Source of the DNA: Blasia pusilla
Lineage: Eukaryota; Marchantiophyta; Marchantiopsida; Blasiales
Direction of reading: 5' to 3'
DNA: 64,000 nucleotides
Assembly: GCA_050084515.1 (NCBI GenBank)
Contig: CM114271.1
Span: 1,736,001-1,800,000 of the forward strand
Positions 55,254 through 64,000 of this stretch are shown here, in pieces; position 1 is the stretch's first letter, and the number at the start of each line of letters is the position of its first letter. The translations under genes and the position numbers were made by a program. A model generated the notes under the pieces. The model had not been told where the DNA came from, made no database searches, and saw nothing but the letters and a program-made list of their open reading frames with translations.

Positions 55254-56892
55254 GTGACACGGAGTGGAGTGAGATACCGAGGGGTTACCAGTGAGGAGCT
55301 CCCGCGACATCCATCCGTGGATCGGATCGTCATCATCGGACACGGGTCCGTGACGAGATCATCGCAGAGACAAGAGTACTTGGCAGGAGATGGACGACAT
55401 GGGCCATGGGGCATGCGTCGTTTCTCGGTGCAAATGGGCACCATCGACTTAGATGATTTCATCCAGGAGTTCGACACATGGTGCGACTTCAGGAGATACG
55501 GACCCGACACGGTTCAACCCTTTCATGGCATGGAAGGGGTTGTTCCAAAGATTTTGGAGGGTCATCCGATGGATGACTACATGGAGTTCCGATCACTATA
55601 TTCAGTAGAGATCGATGCCTGGAGGATGTATTGGGCTCCAAGGTATGTGTCCACTAGTGGTCGCGAGGCATATGATGGGATTGTGAGAGGAGAGAGACCC
55701 ACACCATCAGCCCGGAGACTAGATGGAGAGGAGGGCGTGACACAAAGCGATGTGGCAGAGACCTCTGGTGGTAGAGGGCCACCCAGCTTCAGCCCCACAG
55801 TGGAGTTCTTCCGACAGTTGGGGAAGAGCTACCAGGGCGTATGCACCGACCAGCTGAAGACTCTACAGGATTTTCAGCGCCAATCGGGTGAGAGTCTGAG
55901 AGAGGCCTTCACACTGATCATTGCGAGGAGGCGCAATCACCCAAAGATTGGTGGGGTTCGGACCGAGAACTACGGAGGAGAGTCCGAGATGCGGTGCTGA
56001 TTCACACATCGAAGCCCACATTGAAGGTGGTCTTTGAGTTGTCTGAGCGTATTGAGCTCAACATGAGTGAGGAGCGGTAGTGACCGCTGGATTTTTCGAG
56101 AGTCGACGGGTCCACGAAGCGGCGGTGACCCCACCGGTGCCAAATGAGCACCGATTACACGGAGCGGGCGGTGTGCCTAGAGAGAGCGGCGGGTACCGTG
56201 AGCCTATGAGGCAACGACCCGCACCTACATATGTTGCCCAGCAGGACCGGTGTGGTCTTGTTGGACGTGTGGGCGGGCCCATAGGCAGAGAGACGCCACA
56301 AAGATGGGAGAGGACCACTGGCGCCTCCGATTGCGCAGAGCCACAGAGGATGGCCCCACCCGGCACCAGTGTGACCATTGCCACAGATATGGTCACACTA
56401 GGGATAGATGTTTTGACCTTCGCCGAGGGGCACGTCCAGCAGGTAGGCCGAGGGCCTGGGGGCGGTTGTCCTGGAGGAGGTCGGGGAGTTCTTCCTGGAC
56501 GTGGTGGAAGAGGACCACCACCAGCCAGAGGAGATGGAGCAAGAGCACTAGAGCCGGCACTTCTCTCACGCATTGATCAGTTGGAGCAGAGGATTGTTGC
56601 CATGACGATTATGCAGCTTAGGGAAGGCACGGAGCTGCGAGCAACTAGTGTCACTCTAGTCTCTACCTCTTACCTTGACCCGGGTGAGGATCTCTCCAAT
56701 ATGGGATTTATGTGTAGTGCAGCCCAGGTTGAGGCAGCTGCGGTGGTGACTCGGGGTGCTGCGAGAGGCACCGAGCCATCAAGAGGTGGAGTTGAGATTG
56801 ACCCACCAGATGGGACCGATGGGCGGCAGGCCAGGGTTCCACAGTCGTTCACATTGTCGGAGGCACTACACACACCATCGATGGTGCCTTGA
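55254..56892 (+). pseudogene. E4 Gag with zinc knuckles (frameshifted)
   Basis: Open from 55254 to 56000: TRSGVRYRGVTSEELPRHPS, capsid GTIDLDDFIQEFDTWCDFRR, PMDDYMEFRSLYSVEIDAWR, FSPTVEFFRQLGKSYQGV, GESLREAF. A deletion near 55920 removes the segment holding the TAG seen in E1 and E3. The knuckles lie in another frame: CWTCGRAHRQRD (last ligand lost) and CDHCHRYGHTRDRC (intact CX2CX4HX4C, about 56370-56413). A Gly/Arg-rich tail and RVPQSFTLSEALHTPSMVP (to 56889) follow. Confidence 0.83.
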
Positions 56893-57119
56893 CGACCAGC
56901 GTGTGTCTGATTCGGCACCACGTCGACGTCACGAGGAGTTGGAGTGACAACTCCTATGCCGGCTCGAGTGGAGTGAGTGTCGACTATAGTGTTGGAGGTG
57001 GCCACTAGAGTGAGTCAGACTCCGCTATTTTCCGCCTTAGAGTTGGCGACGTTGGGAGTTGGACCAGCTTAGGTGTTCCGGTTGGCCGCCACGTTGTGTG
57101 AGCGTGGAGAGATGCGCTT

Positions 57120-57900
57120 CTTGTTCGAGGTAGTTGAGGAGGTGGTGGACTTGCCCTCAGAGCGGTCGGGGCGTTCCCCACGAGTCATGGCATGCGGCGG
57201 CGCGGTTGGTAGATATGCCACTCGACCGCCATAGAGCGGCGATGGTGACACTGGAGAGTAGTGTTTGGATAACGAGTCGAGTATTTTGCTTGGTTAGTCC
57301 GAAGGGGACGATATACCACCGCAAGCGCCCTACTTGATTCGGGAGCGCAACCCTTGATGTTAGGAAGGCGGCGTGTTTAGCGTTGGGGTTCGGAAGGCCG
57401 ACATTGAGACTTGTCCCTTCCAAATACAGACCTCGATTGGGGGCGTATCACCCACTCAGTATATGACTCGACAGGAGATTGTTGTGAGAGTCCATCCAGA
57501 GCATGCGACGGATAGTGCTATGGTGTGCACACGTGCGATTACGACACCAGCTGAGTCGTACGATGTGTTGGTGGGGAGTATAGTGTTATATCCCCTAGGA
57601 TTCATCCTTGACTTCTGGGAGGAGACGGTTGCTTATGGGCCAGGATGGCGGTCAAGTGACGGTCGGATGAGTCGATTACCCGTCTTTGTTTATGGACGCA
57701 GGTGGTCGATCGAGGCGAAGTCAGTGACCACGTTGGCGGCTTTCACATGTAGTGGTAGCTGGCCAGGAGAGTTGTTGGAGGGGAACGCACATGCGGAGGA
57801 TGTCCCAGTAGCGGATAGTCCCACGGAGAGACAGGCCATGGTGGGTGTCTCTTCCCATGTTAGCGATGCCTCTTCACCATTATGGGGTACGTTTTGACAG
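57120..57900 (+). pseudogene. E4 protease and linker (frameshifted N-terminal part)
   Basis: The D-S-G region near 57335 (cttgattcgggagcg) is present, but single-base losses on either side break the frame. From 57373 the frame is open: IETCPFQIQTSIGGVSPTQY, SYDVLVGSIVLYPLGFILDF, YGPGWRSSDGRMSRLP. The linker follows with ELLEGNAHAEDVPVADSP, which is conserved in E2 and E3. Confidence 0.8.
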
Positions 57901-57993
57901 CTACAGAGGAGTGCCGACAACCTCGTGAGGTAGGCGTGGAGTCATGTTTTTATCCCAGAGCAGCGAGAGTCACGTGGCGATCGGGCTCTTGGA

Positions 57994-59177
57994 GTGGAGA
58001 CGATGACCCCACTAGATACCACACCTGTTGTGTGGCAATGCCCAGAGGAGGGTGTTAGGGTGTTAGATCTCTTTGGAGGGATTAGCACCGGATTGGCTGC
58101 AGTATTGCAGGCGGGCACACGGGTGCATCACTACCTTTATGTTGAGAGAGATGAGACCGCGCGGCGAGTATCATTACGTCACGTGGCGAGATTGGTCCAG
58201 AGGTATCCCGAGTTGTTGTCGGTATCTCGAGACGGGGATACCAAAGATACGCTACGGGTCGACATATCTTTGGTGGGGGCATAGGATCTGGATAGAGTTG
58301 GCACCATTCATTTGGTGATTGCTGGATGGCCATGTCAAGGTCATTCATCAGCTGGCCAAGGATTTGGATTGCAGGATCCGAGGTGAGGGATGTTTTGGGA
58401 GATGCTGCGAGTAGTACGACACTTGCAGCAGAGTCAGATATGTTCTCCAACGTACATTTTGGAGAACGTGCCGTTGTTGGGAGATACTCGTGCACGTGTG
58501 ATGACGAGTGTACATCGAGTGAGTCCTGGTTGGGACATTTTGTGTTGTTAGATGCAGCGAGAGTTGGGTCACGTGCCCATCGTCCACGACTGTGGTGGAC
58601 GAACCTGATACCATCAGAGGTATTGAGTCGAGCCTACAGTGGAGTCCAGAGAGCACCACATCTCACGGTGGATGCTATTTTGGACTCAGGGCGTCGATCT
58701 CAGGTGGTGACACGCGATGATAGACCACCGTTGGCCATGGCCAATAGGGTGGGGGAGTTGAGGGCAGCCTTACCTACGTTGGTGAGCTTCCCAGCATCCC
58801 ATGCCTTTCGTTAGGGAGGGCCAGGCATGATTTGGGATGAGGTGACCGGAGTATTGGAGGAGCCTATAGCAGATGAGCGCGAGCGCGCCATGGGGTTCAC
58901 TACCGGTACATTACGGGCGGTGCGAGGGATGACTGAGGCATCACGGAGACAGGTGTTGGGGCAGGCGATGGACCTCAACTGTCTCACATGGATAGTCAGC
59001 CTAGGTATGGCTGAGCAGAGACGGATGCGAGTGTCATCCATGCCCTCACGTCCACGAGTTGGACCACTGCCTACAGGGTTTGTACTGGCATTGGATGGGG
59101 GCGAGACGAGGAGAGAGAGGCACCCATGGACTTCCTGGGACGCTGTCGAGCAGAGAGTGCGAAGGCGGCTAGAGTAG
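57994..59177 (+). pseudogene. E4 C5 cytosine DNA methyltransferase (most complete copy)
   Basis: Motif I VLDLFGGISTGLAAVLQAG (about 58063), then TAG 58282-58284 shared with E2. Motif IV VIAGWPCQGHSSAGQG (Cys about 58336), TGA at about 58384 shared with E2. Motif VI YILENVPLL (about 58458). After a frame change near 58520: DAARVGSRAHRPRLWWTNLI (motif VIII, about 58552-58608), NRVGELRAALPTLVSFPASH, then after TAG ADERERAMGFTTGT and EASRRQVLGQAMDLNCLTWI (motif IX/X, about 58875-58995). The full set of expected catalytic residues is encoded. The C-terminal motifs align with DNMT3-like enzymes (EREK..GFP and R..LLG) in canonical order. Confidence 0.9.
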
Positions 59178-59305
59178 CACATGTTCATTTTTCGGATGTG
59201 GAGCATGGTGTAGGAGGTCAGAGTGGAGTGGCTGTTGTGGAGGTGGCTAGGGTTGCTACATAGCAACCAAAGCCGGAGGTTGCGTCCTCTCCGAGTGAGG
59301 TCACG

Positions 59306-60868
59306 ATGGAGACTTGGGAGCCTGTGATAGGTCTCAAGTTGATAGGAGGAGAGCGACGGCAAGTTCATAGGTTTCTGAGAGGGCATGTCAGTTGTTTTGC
59401 CTTCAGTATGAGAGACTTGGGTACGCTGAAGGGTCCCGGGATACGGATTGAGTTGGCTAGTGATAGGCCGATCTTTCGTCGACCCTACAGGTATTTTGAT
59501 ATGGAACGAGCCTTGATTCAGAGCAGGAGTCATGACTTGTTGGAGGCAGGACTTGTGGAGTTGTCACATGGGGAGTATGCATCTGCCACAATCATGCCGG
59601 TGAAGAAGGATATGTATGGCAATTGGACGGATAGGCGGATGTGTGGAGATTACGGTCCTATCAACGGACTGACGAGGTCAGATCGGTATGCCATGCCTAC
59701 TCCTGAGGAGATCTTTGATGCGGTAGGGCATGCAAAGATCTTGAGTACTTTAGATCTTCGTGCTGGCTATCATCAGCTTCCTATCAGGTTGGAGGACAGG
59801 GAGAAGACATCATTCTGGGGGATAGATCGGTTCGGGAAAGATTGCTTATATCAGTGGCGGTTCTTACCATTTGCGTTGAAGAACGCGCGTGCGGAGTTTC
59901 AGAGAGTGATGGATAGGATTCTGGCTGGCTTGGATTTTGTATGATGTTACATAGATGATATTCTTATCTTCAGTTCCATGGTTGAGGAGCATGAGCGACA
60001 CTTGGAGGAGGTGTTTCGGCGATTGCAGTTACATGGACTGAAGTTACATCCAGGCAAGTGCAGATTCTTTCAGGAGCAGATTGAGTACTTGGGACACACC
60101 ATATACCCGAGTGGGTTAGGCATTGATGAAGACGAAGGTAGAGGCTATTGCGTGAGATTCCACGCCCTCTGAGATGTGAGTCGAGTCCGAGCATTTCTTG
60201 GACTGGCGAACTTCTATCGACGGTATGTCAAGGGTTTTAGTGCGATCGCAAAGTCTTTGACCTTGTTGATGAGACTTGATCAGGTGTGGTTGTGGGGAGA
60301 TGATCAGGAGCGAGCATTTCAGGAGCTCAAGGACAGGTTGACGTCCTCACCCATTTTCTGAGAGACGGTTAGGGGTCGCCCATTCCAGTTACATACGGAT
60401 TGGAGCATGTTGGGTCTAGGAGCAGTGCTTACTCAGAGGGATGACGAGGAGAGGGAGTTTGTTGTGGCTTACGCGAGTCGATCGAACAACATTGCAGAGG
60501 CGAAGTACAGCTCCTATGAGGGAGAGTGCTTGGCTGCAGTGTGGGCCGTGGCACATTTTAGGTGCTATTTATTTGGCAACCCTTTCACACTTATCACTGA
60601 TCATCAGCCATTGAAGTGGTTGATGGAGTCCGACAAGCTTACGGGAAAGCTTGCCAGGTGGGCTCTATTACTACAGGAGTATGAGTTTGAGGTGGTTCAT
60701 AGGCCAGGTCGGCTGAACCAGGATGCGGATGGGTTGAGTCGTAACCCATGTTCGAGTCAGAGAGACGTCACGGGAGCTCGATGGCACGGAGAGAGTGATG
60801 AGGAGATGGTGCCCGGTTGGCATGCATCTACCTATCTTTGTTGGTTGACTATGGCAGGTCAGCCATAA
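59306..60868 (+). pseudogene. E4 Ty3/gypsy RT and RNase H (nearly complete)
   Basis: One open frame 59306-59944: METWEPVIGLKLIGGERRQ, SDRPIFRRPYRYFDMER, DRRMCGDYGPINGL, LSTLDLRAGYHQLPI, FALKNARAEFQRVMDRILAG. TGA at 59942-59944 precedes CYIDDILIFSSMVEE (YIDD from 59948). Small indels near 60125-60175. DVSRVRAFLGLANFYRRYV (60176). RNase H frame 60407-60868: MLGLGAVLTQRDDEEREFVV, EGECLAAVWAVAHF, LITDHQPLKWLMESD, VVHRPGRLNQDADGLSRN. The Asp in LHTDW is encoded just upstream. Confidence 0.93.
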
Positions 60869-62110
60869 GTGATGACTCCAGTGGTGGGATTGGATGATGA
60901 GTCTTTGGATCCGGAGGTTAGTGAGGAGGCGACAGGTGGTCGTGATATCCATGACGACGTGGAGGTTGTGGACTTCTTGCGCACTGGCGTCATTGCGAGT
61001 ACAGTGAGTGCTAGGGAGCGGGATCGGATCCTACAGAGAGGCAAGAGGTTCAGGTGGGAGGGGACTCACATTTTGCGGTTATGGGGAGATGGTAGGATAC
61101 GAGTGGTACCTCATCCCTCCCAGCGAGCACGTGTAGTGCGACATGCCCATGAGGAGTTGGGACATTTCGGAGTAAAGCGTACTTACAGCTTACTCTAGGT
61201 TCAGTATTGGTGGCGCGGCATGCATACTGGGGTACAACAGTTTGTGGCTTGATGTATGGTATGAGATAGAGTGCGAGCATCCTTCAATGCTCCCACTCGC
61301 ATGATTACATCCTTTGCCGATTATGGGTTTAGGTTATCGGTGGAGTTTAGACTTTGCGGGACCTTTGCCATTGACAGGCGTCATCATAGGTAGTGCGTGT
61401 TAGTCATGGTGGAGCATTTCTCCAAGTGGATAGAGTTGGTGGCACTACCAGACAAAGCGGCGAGGAACGGCTTATGCGTTTCTAGATCGTGTGCTTAGTC
61501 ACTTTGGTGCACCGGGAGGTGTTGACCACCAGGTACCGAGTTCAAGGGAGAGTTTCAAGCCTTGTGTGATCAGGCGCTGATAGATCACCGCACCACGTCC
61601 AGGGATCATCCTGAGGCGGATGGATTGGCGGAGAGAGTGGTACAGACGGTGAAGAGAGGATTGCGCAAGTATGGCTTGCAGCGGGGACAGTTGAGGGAGT
61701 GGGACCTACAGTTGCCATGGTTGGCTATGGGTTGTTGCTTTAGTCGGCAGGCATCTTTGGCGTCATTTTCACCGTACTTTTTGCTCTTTGGGAGAGAGCC
61801 AGATTTACTTGCAGCAATTTGACGTGACATGGCGGAGGTGTTAGATCTTGATGATCCAGAGGTGTGGGTGCAAGCATGTTCTCAGAGGGCAGAAGTTTTT
61901 CGTAGAGTTATGCCTATGGCCTTTGAGAACTTAGCTATTGCCCAGCATAGAGATACATTGAGGTATGCGACCATTCGTGGAGGAGGTTATCATCCAGGGA
62001 TTAGGAGGTTTCATCCTGGAGATTACGTGTATTTACAGCAGGCGGCACCCACGACACTAGATGTCACTGTAGGGCGCACGATCCTACGTGTGCGCGAGGT
62101 ATTACCGACC
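60869..62110 (+). pseudogene. E4 DDE integrase
   Basis: HAHEELGHFGVKRTYSLL, TAG 61196-61198 (shared with E2), QYWWRGMHTGVQQFVA, then RWSLDFAGPLPL (first Asp about 61347). An indel garbles the second catalytic region near 61520. Frame 61562-61822: DQALIDHRTTSRDHPEADGL, AERVVQTVKRGLRKYG (catalytic Glu about 61632), SRQASLASFSPYFLLFGREP. Frame 61829-62134: AEVLDLDDPEVWVQACSQRA, MAFENLAIAQHRDTLRY and the C-terminal DVTVGRTILRVREVL. Confidence 0.91.
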
Positions 62111-62140
62111 GGAGTCCTCATGTTGGAGGGATGAGATGGT

Positions 62141-62383
62141 ATGGTTTGGAAGGATCATATGCGCGATTGTGCGCCATGTCATCTTCCGAACGTAGATGGG
62201 ACGGTGGATCCAAGCTTGGCAGTGGTACCTGCAGGCTTGAGGTGTATGTTGTGCGGATCTGCGAGGGGTGCAGCCACCATGTTGGTATGTGATGGTTGTT
62301 CTCGAGGGTGGCATATGTCATGTCTGACCCCCCCTCTTGATGTGGTTCCCACGGGACGATGGATGTGTCCGAGATGTGTATAG
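62141..62383 (+). CDS. E4 C-terminal PHD finger
   Basis: HLPNVDGTVDPSLAVVP, then CMLCGSARGAATMLVCDGC, GWHMSCLTPPLDVV, PTGRWMCPRC and stop at 62381-62383. All zinc ligands are present. TGA about 62132-62134 just upstream (relatives have Arg) separates it from integrase and is shared with E2. Confidence 0.9.
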   Translation: MVWKDHMRDCAPCHLPNVDGTVDPSLAVVPAGLRCMLCGSARGAATMLVCDGCSRGWHMSCLTPPLDVVPTGRWMCPRCV

Positions 62384-62439
62384 GGTAGTAGGTCATGTCA
62401 GAGAGATGTGATATTTTCTATCTCGGAGTTAGGGGATCC

Positions 62440-63222
62440 AACCGCCCCACTAGGGGGCGGTTGTGTGATCTCCATGTATATGTATGAGTTTATTTTTGTA
62501 CATGTGTGGATCGACCCGTGTGTGGGGAAGATCGGTGTTGTGTGGTGTAGATGTGACCAGCGATGTATGTTGTGTAGCGATATGTATGCGCACGACATAC
62601 GGTGTCATCACATCTCGAGTAGCCGATAGGCCGAGATCTATCGTGGATAGGGCGTAGGAGCCAACGGACTATCTTGAGTGTAACTTTGTCCCACAATGTC
62701 GGATGAGGTTGAGGATAGGTCCATTGTGTCAGGACCGTTGTTTCTGATGACTTTCATGTTGAGGTCTTTTACAACCGGGTGACTTGTTGACCAGGTCACC
62801 GCCTGGTAACTGTCTTGCGCGCGAGTTACCAAGGGAAGGGCTATTTTTAGGAGAAGAGCCTTTTGGCTCTTCCCAACCTATATAAGAGAGGAAGATGGCT
62901 TTCCTAAGCCATCTTTCTCATGTTGGGCCGTTGGAGCACCTCCCTTGTATGTGTGTGAGCTAGGACTAGGGTGCTAGCGTCCGGATTCCTTGATAGCACA
63001 AGGTGGACGAGGCTCGATATGCCGATGTAGATTGAGGAGTGGAGTTTTAGGCCGGGTGTGCCGTTTTTACTACTCTTTATTTTTGTTGTGTGATCTCCAT
63101 GTATATGTATGAGTTCATTTTTGTACATGTGTGGATCGACCCGTGTGTGGGGAAGATCGATGTTGTGTGGTGTAGATGTGACGAGCGATGTATGTTGTGT
63201 AGCGATATGTATGCGCACGACA
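62440..63222 (+). repeat. E4 3' block: polypurine tract, B1, A2, B2
   Basis: Tract ctagggggcg ends at 62459. B1 62460-62597 (gttgtgtgatctcc ... gcgcacgaca), altered junction tacgg, A2 62603-63084 (tgtcatcacatctcgag, with small insertions against A1). B2 63085-63222 starts gttgtgtgatctcc exactly at the A2 end and finishes gcgcacgaca before atat. Confidence 0.92.
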
Positions 63223-63226
63223 ATAT

Positions 63227-63400
63227 GAAAATTGAAAAATATTTAGTCCCATAAGTCAAAATCAGTTAATGCAAGGCTCGATAAAAAAATATTATAGAGG
63301 AATTATGAACTAAATTCATATATCCAATGTATACTAGTATCAATTTAAACTCCACCATACAAGTCCATAACACATCTTTGCAATACCGGTAGAGCCCTCC
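63227..63400. other. Spacer, nothing recognised
   Basis: AT-rich DNA between E4 and the next inverted-repeat element. Confidence 0.5.
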
Positions 63401-63760
63401 AAGGTTGCACAAAAATGGACTTGTTTGCATGTGGGACCCTAAAACCTTTTTTGGTACGTGGGTCACGTGTGCGGGCTTGGGACACAAGAAAAGGTGTGTT
63501 CTTAGATTGAGGATGCAAGGCAAGGACCAAATGGGTATGCGAGCTTAATGCGGGCCAGTATGGGCTCGGCGGGGGTTGGATGCGGGCTAGAAAACGGATG
63601 GCAAGAACCAACAGGGGTCACTAGGCTGGTCTAACCCAAGTCTACGATGAGGTCAGGGTAGGACTAGGTACACGCAGTGGGAACTCGGGCCTGCATGGAC
63701 ATGTCCGTCCTAAGGACGAACATAAGTCTGCAGACACATAATTTTTCCGTGCGCAACCTT
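63401..63760. mobile_element. Short inverted-repeat element (copy 4)
   Basis: Ends aaggttgcacaaaaatggac and aatttttccgtgcgcaacctt, 360 bp, with gtccgtcctaaggacgaac near the right end and a GC-rich interior (gtgcgggcttggg, tgcgggccagtatgggc). The flanks agccctcc (left) and agccttcc (right, two bases further out) match at 7 of 8 positions. This is the clearest member of the group. Non-coding. Confidence 0.6.
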
Positions 63761-64000
63761 GCAGCCTTCCTCTCAAATTCTCTCTTGGGTATCCTACACT
63801 TAAAAATATTGCAATAGGAGGGTAAAAACCCCTCTTGCATATAGTAGTATATATTCAAAATAAATATGAATGGATCTGTGAGAGAAGAAAATAGCCTTGT
63901 GGACTGTATGTACAACTTTCTTTAAATGAGGAGAGTTGTCCTCACCGACCCACAAATAGCTTTGATCATGAAAAATAGGAATAGTCACAATCCAAGCCAC
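63761..64000. other. Intergenic DNA to window end
   Basis: No supported feature. Minus-strand open frames here lack recognisable motifs. Confidence 0.5.

Larger units (their letters stand above)
54062..63222 (+). mobile_element. E4: DNMT- and PHD-carrying retroelement with split direct repeats (sister of E2)
   Basis: 9.2 kb, bounded by target duplication atat at 54058-54061 and 63223-63226. A1 is 54062-54540 (479 bp), primer site 54541-54554, B1 62460-62597 (138 bp), A2 62603-63084, B2 63085-63222 (138 bp). It closely resembles E2 throughout. The 4-bp duplication is decisive here: extending to 5 bp fails (catat versus aatat). The B1-A2 junction is slightly altered (gacatacggtgtca). It carries several of the same stop codons as E2. 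Confidence 0.93.

Noticed and set aside
5836-63222. Classification as DIRS/Ngaro elements because of split direct repeats
   Set aside because: No tyrosine recombinase is encoded. Integrase is the HHCC plus DDE type, RT/RNase H is Ty3/gypsy-like and there are 4-bp target duplications.
1-64000. tRNA, rRNA or other structured RNA genes
   Set aside because: I saw no cloverleaf with box A/B sequences and no rRNA-like stretch, although a covariance-model search was not possible here.

Overview
The window looks like repeat-rich nuclear DNA of a land plant. The evidence is the start of an intron-containing nodulin-like (NFD4-type) major-facilitator gene at the left edge, plant-type Helitrons with introns, and interstitial CCCTAAA telomere repeats. 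A non-flowering plant is my guess, because the retroelements carry a DNMT3-like methyltransferase and flowering plants lack DNMT3. That guess is inference.

Layout: 1-1543, 5' part of the NFD4-type gene on the minus strand. 2352-18929, an old minus-strand Helitron, split by a solo retroelement repeat (3372-4001) and by full retroelement E1 (5836-15629). 18930-27481, AT-rich DNA with Helitron-end-like sequences, two large palindromes, a second Helitron helicase relic (24270-24807) and one unrecognised ORF. Then retroelements E2 (27486-36795), E3 (37333-47679) and E4 (54062-63222), with short GC-rich inverted-repeat elements, a stray methyltransferase fragment and AT-rich DNA between and after them.

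The main discovery is the retroelement family. All four full copies have the polyprotein order Gag - two zinc knuckles - aspartic protease - C5 cytosine DNA methyltransferase - Ty3/gypsy-type RT/RNase H - DDE integrase - PHD finger. They do not end in ordinary LTRs. Each has the layout A1 - genes - polypurine tract - B1 - A2 - B2, with A1=A2 and B1=B2. This is the split direct repeat layout known from Ngaro/DIRS elements, which use a tyrosine recombinase. Yet these encode a DDE integrase, start TGTC (TATC in E3 A1), end GACA, and have exact 4-bp target duplications (gtat, gagt, agcc, atat). A solo A+B unit with duplication ttgt gives a fifth case.

In every family a TATA-like box lies 30-31 nt upstream of a 12-14 nt sequence complementary to the bases just after A1. 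This is the signature of Tf1-like self-primed reverse transcription, maintained although the sequences differ between families. Reverse transcription should therefore produce B+A terminal repeats, while integration uses the internal B|A junction. That points to a circular or concatemeric DNA intermediate.

No copy is open as sequenced. E1 and E3 are old and rich in TAG stops. E2 and E4 are close relatives sharing several stops, and differ by many small indels at CAG/CTG/CCGG-like sites. Those indels may be decay or methylation-linked sequencing errors.
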